Positions 44,885 through 52,800 of a stretch of 64,000 nucleotides of DNA are shown here, piece by piece. Every line of letters begins with the position of its first letter. Positions within the stretch are counted from its first letter, which is position 1. The notes below the pieces were generated by a model that worked only from the letters and a program-made list of their open reading frames with translations, ran no database searches and was not told where the DNA came from. Location: positions 54,073 through 118,072 of the forward strand of contig PMHJ01000031.1 of NCBI GenBank assembly GCA_003158175.1, given 5' to 3'. Both the position numbers and the translations under genes were made by a program. This DNA comes from Candidatus Cybelea septentrionalis. GTDB lineage: Bacteria > Vulcanimicrobiota > Vulcanimicrobiia > Vulcanimicrobiales > Vulcanimicrobiaceae.

Positions 44885-44914
44885 CCGTCGCAGCTTCTCT
44901 CGGAGCTGCGACGG
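44885..44914. terminator. Strong hairpin downstream of the lipoprotein gene
   Basis: Arms CCGTCGCAGCT and AGCTGCGACGG (11 bp, perfect) around TCTCTCGG. Only a weak T-run follows (CGCGTTCT), so it is a likely but not classical terminator. The rest of 44834-45000 shows no gene. Confidence 0.6.
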
Positions 44915-45000
44915 TCGCGTTCTAGCCCTCGGTGCCCTCGGCGCGACCGCCCGGGAGGCGCGAAGTCTGCGGCGAATCGTCAGCCTTTAGGTCGCCGTCG

Positions 45001-46053
45001 ATGGGGAACAACGTCATGCGATGTGTACTTCTCGCAATCAGCATCACGCTCGCAGGCTGCGGCGTTCCATCGGATCGGACCGCCGCGCCGAATATGGCTC
45101 AGAGCAGCCGTTCGCGCGCACAGACGCTGCTTTTCTCTTTATTGCATCGCATGAACGGGGTTGCGATTCGGCGAGATCGCCGCGCATCGTGGATGGCGCC
45201 CGAAGCAAAAGCACAGAATTTGGTCTATCTCTCCGCCGGCGGTGCCGATGAGGTCGTCGTTTACTCGTACCCTGCCGGCAAGAAGAGTGGAACGCTGACG
45301 GGTCTGCACGACCCCGCCGGCACGTGTTCCGACGCGGCGGGAGATGTTTGGATTGTAAATTCGGCTGAGTTTGAGGTCGTGGAATACGCGCATGCCGGGA
45401 AGAAGGCCAAGGCGACGCTTAGCGACTCGGGCGCGGCAAACCCACTCGCGTGCTCGGTCGACCCGACGACGGGAAACCTTGCGGTGACGAATTTGGGAGC
45501 TGCGAGTGGCGGAGGAAATCTTTCGATCTATACCGGCGCGAAAGGAAGCCCGACGAAATACACCGATCCGGACCTGATGTTCGTCTATTTTTGCGGCTAC
45601 GACGATCAAGGAAATCTCTTTGTGGACGGGCTCGACAGCGCGTTTGCGTTTGTTCTCGCCGAGCTTCCCAGCGGCAGTGAGACGCTGCAAACGATCAGTC
45701 TCAGCAACGCGGTCGGTTTCCCAGGCGGCGTTGCATGGGATGGCGCGTACGTAGCGATTGGGGATCAGCTTTATAAAGGCGAACATAAGTCCGCGATCTA
45801 TCAGTTCTCCGTCACGGGTTCGACCGGTACTTTGGAAGGCACGACAGCTCTCGCCGGCAGCTGCGACGTTCTCCAATTTGCGATTCCGAGCGGAGGTAGC
45901 CCGAGGAAAGCCAAACAGGGGAATACCGCTGTCGCGCCAGATGATTGCCTAAGCAATGCGGCATTTTACCATTATCCCGCCGGCGGCAGCCCAACCAAGG
46001 CGCTTAGTGGACTCCAATACCCTGTCGCTGCCGCCGTTAGCCTCGCGCGTTAG
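45001..46053 (+). CDS. Beta-propeller lipoprotein, paralogue of 15989-17011
   Basis: A lipoprotein of about 350 residues with lipobox LAGC. Start is ATG 45001 or ATG 45016; the second gives a tighter signal peptide (MRCVLLAISITLAGC). Segments VVVYSYPAGKKSGTLTGLHDP, VVEYAHAGKKAK and GYDDQGNLFVDGLDSAF align with the minus-strand lipoprotein at 15989-17011. That paralogue has a palindromic-element insert after its signal peptide; this one does not, so it serves as the empty-site reference. Confidence 0.8.
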   Translation: MGNNVMRCVLLAISITLAGCGVPSDRTAAPNMAQSSRSRAQTLLFSLLHRMNGVAIRRDRRASWMAPEAKAQNLVYLSAGGADEVVVYSYPAGKKSGTLTGLHDPAGTCSDAAGDVWIVNSAEFEVVEYAHAGKKAKATLSDSGAANPLACSVDPTTGNLAVTNLGAASGGGNLSIYTGAKGSPTKYTDPDLMFVYFCGYDDQGNLFVDGLDSAFAFVLAELPSGSETLQTISLSNAVGFPGGVAWDGAYVAIGDQLYKGEHKSAIYQFSVTGSTGTLEGTTALAGSCDVLQFAIPSGGSPRKAKQGNTAVAPDDCLSNAAFYHYPAGGSPTKALSGLQYPVAAAVSLAR

Positions 46054-46132
46054 ACTTCGTAGGATTTCCAAGAGCCCACGAGGAACGGCGGCCCGGCACG
46101 TTACGCCATCGATAACAGTATTCGGAGGAAGC

Positions 46133-47539
46133 ATGTTTGCCAAGCGGTTTCTCGTTTTTGCATCGCTGGGGTTCATCGTTTCAGCATGCTCTTCTTCAGG
46201 CAGTACGCCGGCGGTCTTAACGCGCGCGCTGCCGCAGAGCGGCTCGCCGAGCCAATACATCAAGAACGTCGTCGTCATCGTCCAAGAGAACCGCAGCCTT
46301 GAAAACTTCTTCACCGGATATCCCGGCGCCAACGCGCCTACGTCGGGTTGTGCGATTCCACACGGAAGCGCAGGATCCAGAGTAGTTCGGCAAGTCGCGC
46401 GCCGGGGCTCGACTTCGGGTTGTCCCACTGGAGATGTCTCGGTTCCGCTCCAACCGATCACTTTCAACAGTAAGATCGACTTGGCGCACGACTGGTACTC
46501 GTCGATGGTCGATTATCACAAAGGAAAGATGGACGGTTTTTCAAGGTGGGGACAGCCGGGTGTATATCCGGCGTATTCGTACGTCGAACAGTCGTCGATC
46601 GCACCCTACTGGGATATGGCGCAACAGTACGTGCTCGCCGATGAAATGTTTCCGACGGAGTTCGGCGGCAGCTTTACCGCGCATCTCACGCTGGTCGCCG
46701 GCACCGACAATATCAAACAATCGCCCTCTGAAGCGGAAGTCGATTTCCCAAATAACGTCCCCGACGATTGCGACTCGCCCCCGGGCACGGTGAGCTCGTA
46801 CCTAACGTCCAAGGATGCCGAGCATCGTTTCAAGGGCCCATTCCCGTGTTTCAATCAATGGGATACGATGGCCAACGTCCTCGACAAGGCCGGCGTTTCG
46901 TGGAAGTACTATGCGACCAAACTTCTGGACGGCGGCCTGTGGGAGCCTTACGAGGCGATGAAATACGTGAGGTACGGACCCGATTGGGGTACCAACATCA
47001 TCGCTCCGCAGACTCAGGTATTGAAGGATGCGGCCGATGGGAACCTGGCATCGGTGAACTGGGTCAGCCCCAGCCACGCCGATTCCGATCACCCGGCGTA
47101 TCATAGCGATCTCGGTCCGTCTTGGGTAGCATCGGTGGTCAACGCGGTCGGGGAAAGCTCGTACTGGAACTCAACCGCGATCATCATCGTGTGGGACGAT
47201 TGGGGCGGATGGTACGACAACTCAACCCCGCCGCACCTCGATTATCGCGGCCTCGGTTTCCGCGTTCCGTGCCTCATCATCTCGCCCTACGCCAAGGACG
47301 GCTACGTCGATCACACGCAGTACGAGTTCGGCAGCATTCTGAAGTTTATCGAAGAGGTCAACGGGACCGGAAGCATCGGGCCGACGTCGCAAGGTTACAC
47401 CGACACTCGCGCAACGAGCCTGGACAACGCCTTCGATTTCAGCCAGAAGCCGCGCGCGTTCACCACGATTCCCTCGAAGTATCCGCTGTCGCAGTTCCTG
47501 CGCGAACCGCCCTCCTACGAACCCGTCGACACCGAGTAA
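46133..47539 (+). CDS. Phosphoesterase-family (phospholipase C-like) lipoprotein
   Basis: A 468-residue secreted protein with lipobox IVSAC and a perfect GGAGGAA ribosome site. It belongs to PF04185: NVVVIVQENRSLENFFTGYPG opens the domain (Glu and Asn bind metal), HLTLVAGT and NWVSPSHADSDHP carry further ligands, and IIIVWDDWGGWYDN holds the Asp pair near the end. Relatives include phospholipase C and acid phosphatase AcpA. Substrate (phospholipid or phosphomonoester) is undetermined. Confidence 0.9.
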   Translation: MFAKRFLVFASLGFIVSACSSSGSTPAVLTRALPQSGSPSQYIKNVVVIVQENRSLENFFTGYPGANAPTSGCAIPHGSAGSRVVRQVARRGSTSGCPTGDVSVPLQPITFNSKIDLAHDWYSSMVDYHKGKMDGFSRWGQPGVYPAYSYVEQSSIAPYWDMAQQYVLADEMFPTEFGGSFTAHLTLVAGTDNIKQSPSEAEVDFPNNVPDDCDSPPGTVSSYLTSKDAEHRFKGPFPCFNQWDTMANVLDKAGVSWKYYATKLLDGGLWEPYEAMKYVRYGPDWGTNIIAPQTQVLKDAADGNLASVNWVSPSHADSDHPAYHSDLGPSWVASVVNAVGESSYWNSTAIIIVWDDWGGWYDNSTPPHLDYRGLGFRVPCLIISPYAKDGYVDHTQYEFGSILKFIEEVNGTGSIGPTSQGYTDTRATSLDNAFDFSQKPRAFTTIPSKYPLSQFLREPPSYEPVDTE

Positions 47540-47546
47540 GCTTGCT

Positions 47547-49817
47547 CTAGGCGTGGCCCTTTGCGAACGTAAAGCCGGGGTGGGCGACGGGGGGCGGCAC
47601 GACGCGAATTGTAACGCGATCGCGCTGCTTGCCGTCGGCGGCCTCAATCCGCCACGTTCCCAAGCGTAACGGCCAAAATGCATTTCCGCTTGCATCGAGG
47701 GCAAGCGCGGTACCATTAACGCTCCAGCGGACGGAAGAGCGCGCGTCGAGCGCGCGCAGCGAGAGCTGCTGCTCTCGCCTCTGCAGCGCGCTCGTCGTGA
47801 CGTTGAGCACGAACGTGTCGCCATTGGCTGGAAAGAGAATGCGCAGCGCCATAGTTTCATCGCGCGCTCGTAGCGTCGTAAGGTCGCGCGGTGCCACCCA
47901 CTCCCGGACGACGGCCGCACAATCGGCGGTTGCATGCGACGCGAGCCGCCCGGTCGTCGCGCAGATCGATCTCCGAACGAAGCCCCGCGGCGGCGCGAAA
48001 GGCGGCGGTTCCGCATTGCGTTCGTACAAGTGCAGCATGATACGATTCCAGAGTGGGCCCGCTCCGGTGACGCCGGAGACGCCGCGCATCGGGCTGCCGT
48101 CGAAGTTCCCGACCCAAACGCCGACCGTGTAGTCGCGCGTAAATCCAACGGTCCAGGTGTCGCGAAAATCCGACGATGTACCGGTTTTTACCGCGGCCGG
48201 GAACGGCATCTCGAGCACCGAGTGCAGGCCGAACGAGTGCGCCCGCGCGTGCGGATCGGCCAGCATGTCGGTGACGAGCGCCCAGTTCGCGGGATCGCCG
48301 ATGGCGCGCGGTGTTGCGGGCTCTCCCATGAGATGCAGCGGTAAGAAACTGCCGCCGCGCGCCATCGCAACGTACGCCTGCACGAGCTCCCAGAGACTTA
48401 CCTCGCCGCTGCCCAGCGTTAAACCGAGCCCGTAATAAGCCGGCGGACGATCGAGGTGCGCAAAGCCGAGCGCGTGCAAACGCGAGAGGAGCGGCTCGAC
48501 GCCCAGGCCGGAAAGAACGCGAACCGCCGGCACGTTGAGCGAGTTTGCCAGCGCATATCGCACTCGGACCGGCCCGCTGAAACGGCCGCTATAGTCGGCG
48601 GGCTCGTAGAGCTTGCCGCCCGGAATCGCATATGCCGCCGCGACGTCGGGCAGAATCGTCGTCGAGCGAATCGTTCCCCGCTCGAGCGCTAGTTCGTACG
48701 TGAATGGCTTGAGCGATGACCCGGGCTGGCGCAACGCCCGAACTCCGTCGTTACGCCCTAATGCTTCGTCGGAGAAATAATCCGGCGAGCCGACGTAAGC
48801 CAAAACCTCGCCGGTTCGATTATCGACGACGAGCGCGGCGCCGCCGGTGACGTGATAGCGCTCCAGGGCGCCGATCACGTTCTGCGTCTGCGCTTGGACG
48901 AAACGCTGGAGCGGACGATCGATCGTCGTGCGGACGCGTCCGCTGCGCCGGTTGCCGTCGCCATAGAGGGAGAATAGTGCGTGCGGCGCGTCGTCGATTC
49001 CCGAGTCCCCCAAGCGCACGTTCAATGTTTCGGCAAAGGCGCGGTTCGCAGTCGCCGGGCTGATTTCGCCGAGGTCGACCATGCGATGCAAGACGTAATG
49101 TTGGCGAGCGCGCAGCGCTTCCCAATCGGCGTCAGGCGCGAGCCGAGCCGGATCGTTGGGAATCGCGGCCAGCAGCGAGGCTTGCGCCAAATCAAGATCG
49201 GCCGCGGGCTCGCCGAAGTAGGTGCGAGCCGCCGCTTCGACCCCATACACGTTGCCGCCCATCGGCACGCGGTTGACGTACGCGACGAGCACCGCCGTTT
49301 TGCTCGAAGCTATCTCGATCCGCTCGGCAAGCGCGATCTGCTTGAGCTTTCGAACTATCTCGCTCCGAGCGCCCGCCCCGTCATCCTTCGACAAGCTCAG
49401 GATGACACCGGGAGAATTCGGGATGACACCGGGAGAACTCGGGATGACGCTGGGAGAGAGGAGTCGCGCGAGCTGCATTTCGATCGTCGAACCGCCGCTG
49501 CCGCCGCCACCGAAGATCGCGTAGTCGCGCGCGGCGCGGAGCAGCGCTCGAACGTCCACGGCACCGTGCCGCCAGAAGCGTGCGTCCTCGGCGGCGAGGA
49601 TGGCGTCGAGGAAGATCGGAGAGACCGAGTCGAGCGCAACGTTATCGGAGTGCGCCGATCCGGCGCCGAGGATCGTTCCGAGCGCGATTCCGTTGCGGTC
49701 GGTGTACGTGACGGATCCCTGCGGCCGGTTGAGCTTGGCGACGTCAATTCCGGAGCGTTCGAGAGCGATCGCGGCGCCCAGAGCGCAGATCGCGAACGCG
49801 AGCACAAAGTGTTTCAT
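47547..49817 (-). CDS. pbpC: Penicillin-binding protein 1C, with repeat insert in the glycosyltransferase domain
   Basis: A 756-residue bifunctional wall enzyme. A membrane helix is followed by the GT51 domain (AEDARFWRHGAVD with catalytic Glu; GGSTIEMQLARLL). The transpeptidase has SSLKPF, ANSLNVPA and KTGTS, and the C-terminal PBP1C domain ends the protein. Between MQLARLL and IVRKLKQIALAERIE, a 21-bp-period repeat array (49380-49456) encodes about 27 residues (VIPSSPG, VIPNSPG, VILSLSKD...). The site is a flexible loop in GT51 enzymes, so activity may survive. It is divergent from the alpha-2-macroglobulin gene, its usual partner. Confidence 0.93.
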   Translation of the reverse strand: MKHFVLAFAICALGAAIALERSGIDVAKLNRPQGSVTYTDRNGIALGTILGAGSAHSDNVALDSVSPIFLDAILAAEDARFWRHGAVDVRALLRAARDYAIFGGGGSGGSTIEMQLARLLSPSVIPSSPGVIPNSPGVILSLSKDDGAGARSEIVRKLKQIALAERIEIASSKTAVLVAYVNRVPMGGNVYGVEAAARTYFGEPAADLDLAQASLLAAIPNDPARLAPDADWEALRARQHYVLHRMVDLGEISPATANRAFAETLNVRLGDSGIDDAPHALFSLYGDGNRRSGRVRTTIDRPLQRFVQAQTQNVIGALERYHVTGGAALVVDNRTGEVLAYVGSPDYFSDEALGRNDGVRALRQPGSSLKPFTYELALERGTIRSTTILPDVAAAYAIPGGKLYEPADYSGRFSGPVRVRYALANSLNVPAVRVLSGLGVEPLLSRLHALGFAHLDRPPAYYGLGLTLGSGEVSLWELVQAYVAMARGGSFLPLHLMGEPATPRAIGDPANWALVTDMLADPHARAHSFGLHSVLEMPFPAAVKTGTSSDFRDTWTVGFTRDYTVGVWVGNFDGSPMRGVSGVTGAGPLWNRIMLHLYERNAEPPPFAPPRGFVRRSICATTGRLASHATADCAAVVREWVAPRDLTTLRARDETMALRILFPANGDTFVLNVTTSALQRREQQLSLRALDARSSVRWSVNGTALALDASGNAFWPLRLGTWRIEAADGKQRDRVTIRVVPPPVAHPGFTFAKGHA
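49380..49456. repeat. In-frame palindromic-element array in pbpC, 21-bp period
   Basis: Perfect 7-nt arms GTCATCC and GGATGAC around TTCGACAAGCTCA (49380-49406), then GATGACACCGGGAGAATTCGG-type units at exact 21-bp spacing. On the coding strand they give the PGVIxNS and VILSLSKD residues. Confidence 0.92.
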
Positions 49818-49842
49818 CGCTGGTTGCTGGAAGATGGCATAG

Positions 49843-52800
49843 GTGCGTGCGCTCTATTCGCTGCTCGTAGCCATTGCCATCGCGGCGATTGTCTCGTGCA
49901 CGGGCACGGGGACGAGCGGGCCGAGGCTTTCGACGGTGACGGCGGTTCCGAAGCCGTCGCTGCCGCCCTGGATTGCGTCGATTTCGCCGACGCGCACGGC
50001 CCAATCGTTGGCGCAGATTCGGATCATCTTCGCGAACCCGGTCACGCCGGTTGAAGCGCTTTCCGGCGAAGGCCCGCGGTCGATCCTCGATCGCGTCAGC
50101 ATCGAGCCGGAGCTTGCCGGCCACTTCGTCGTTCTGACGCCGCGAATGATCGGCTTCGTGGCCGAGCGCGCCCTGCCGATCGGCACGCGCGTGCGTATTA
50201 CGCTCGCCGCGGGATTACGCGACCTCGCCGGCGACACGCTGCAGCGCGATCTCGCCTGGACCTTCGAAACGCAAGCGCTTAGCTTCACCGGCTTGCCGCA
50301 ACTCGTGGCTGGCGACGACGAGGCGACGCCCGCGCCGGTTGGCCTGCGGCCGAAACTCCAAGTCACCGGCAATGCCGCGGTGGACGTCGCGTCGTTGGCC
50401 GCGCACGCGACGATCGACGGTACCGACGGCAGCAGTTCCAGCGTGACCGCCGTCTTGGAAGCGACGCCGTCGCCCAATCCGGGCGACAACGCGCAAGAAC
50501 TCTACGATCCGTCGCTCAACGTTTGGGTCTACGATCTGCGCCCGACGCAAGAGCTGCGGCGGGGCACGACCTACCAGCTTGCAATAGCGCCGGGCGTCGA
50601 ACCGCTCTACGGAAATTTAGGGACGGCACGACGCTTTCTCGGCAGCGTGCGCACCTATGACGCGCTGACAATCGTTCCGACGCCGGTCCCGAGTCCGAAC
50701 GGCGGAGGCCGTTTTGCCGACGGGGATCCCGCAATCGCGTTCAGCAATCCCCTCGATCCGAACTCGATCGCAAACGCGGTGAGCATCTCGCCGGCACCCG
50801 CGGCGGTAAAGACCTTGACGAGCGTGCCGGATCAATCGAACGCCATCGCCATCGATCCGTATGCGCTCGATCCCGACAAAACGTACGTCGCAACGGTCGC
50901 AGCGAGCGTGAAGGACGTATTCGGTCAAACGCTCGGGCAGGAACGGCGCGTGACGATTCATACGTCGGATTTCGCGCCGGGCGCCTGGGCGCCGAACGGA
51001 TGGCAGCCGAGCGTGATCCCGGCCGGCACGCCGGTCGACCTGAACTTCTACGCGACGAATTTACCGGGGAACTCTTATCGCGAGGGCTACGCTACGCTGA
51101 CGCCGCTGCAGATGCTGGGCGCGCGCGATCCGCTCGCGATGCTTCCGCCATGGCAAAGCTGGCCGAGCATTTCGCTGGCGGGTGCGCGGCGCAACGTGCA
51201 GAGCGTTGTGCGGCTTCCCTTACAGTCGCGCCTAGGCGGCTCGTACGGTGCGCTCGCGTACGGTTTTCGCACGGCGCTCGACGCGACGGGCTCGGAGAGT
51301 CTCGTGGGCGCCGTACAACTCACGAATCTCGGCGTTTTCTCGCAGTGGTTTCCGTCGCACGGTCTCGTACTCGTCCAGCGTCTGAGCGACGGCGCACCGG
51401 TGCGCGGGGCAACGGTGACCGCCTATCGCGTCGACGATCAGAATAAGCTGGCGCCGCAGCCTTGCGCGACCGGCGCGACCGATGCAAACGGTGAGCTGAA
51501 TTTCTACGGCGTGGACGTCGAGCGCTGCTCGATTCTGGCGAGTTCCAATCAGGCGCCGAATCTCGGCGTCGTCGTGACGCAGGGCGCGGACGTCGCGACG
51601 GTCACGACGTGGAGCTACAGCGGCTATCCGCGCTTCGACATTTACGGCGGATGGACGAGCGGTGCGCCACTCTCGCGCGGCACGATCTTTAGCGATCGTC
51701 AAATGTACCAACCCGGAGAGCGCGGCGAGATCACCGGCGTCGCGTACTATGTCAAAGGCGATCGCGTCGTGCCCGATGCCAATGCGTTCTACAACGTGAC
51801 TCTGAGCGATCCCAGCAACGTCACGACGTCGCTCGGGCGCCGGCGCACGGATTCGCTCGGTATCTTCTCGATTCCGATCGACTTCTCGAAACAGCAGGAT
51901 TTGGGTTACTACTCGATTGCCGCCAAAGGAACCAACGGAAACGAGATCGACGGTTCGCTGCGCGTCGCTGAGTTCAAGCCGCCGAACTTCAACCTAACGC
52001 TAACGCTGGCGTCGAAGTCGGCCGTCGCCGGCTCGAGCATCGGTGCGAACGTTTCCGCGAACTATCTCTTTGGAGCGCCGCTGCAAGGCGGCACCGCGCA
52101 CGCCTACGTCACGCGTGACGTGGCGACCGTGCAGCCGAAGGGATGGGATGATTTCTGGTTTGGGCCGCAGTGGTTCTATCCCGAGCAGACGCCCTCGTTT
52201 ACGACCGACGTGCTGCAGCGTGATCTTACGCTCGATGCCAAAGGCATGACGTCGCTCGACGTGGCGGTGCCCGCCGATCTGCCATTCCCGATGACGTACA
52301 CCGTGGACATGGAGACGAGCGACGTCTCAAATCTTTCCGTCAGCGACTCGCAGACGTTTCTCGCGCTGCCCGGCGATGCGGTGATCGGCTTGGCCTCCGA
52401 GACCGTGGGGAAGGCGGGCACGCCGATGCCGGTTCGCGTCGTCGTCACCGATGCCGACGGCAAAGCAATCGCAGGACGGTCGGTGCATCTCGAGCTGCAG
52501 AAGATGACGTACACGTCGGCCACGCAGGAAGAAGAGGGCGGCGAAAACGCGCAGCAGTCGATTAAGTACGATACCGTTGCCGGCGCCGACGTCGTTTCGG
52601 GGGAACGCCCGATCACGGCGCAGCTGACGCCCAGCGACGCGGGCCCGTATCGCATCGTTGCACGGCCAGCCGCCCTTCGACACGCTGAGGGTGACAAAGC
52701 GAACGATGCGAGCGCGACGGAGATTCAGGTTTTCGCCTTCGGGGCGGGCGAGGCCGATTGGGGGCTCTCGGACGTCAATGCGGTCGCGATCAAGCTCGAC

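Noticed and set aside
48981..50054. Plus-strand open frame of 357 codons opposite pbpC
   Set aside because: Antisense to conserved PBP1C sequence and running into the alpha-2-macroglobulin start. No recognisable domain.
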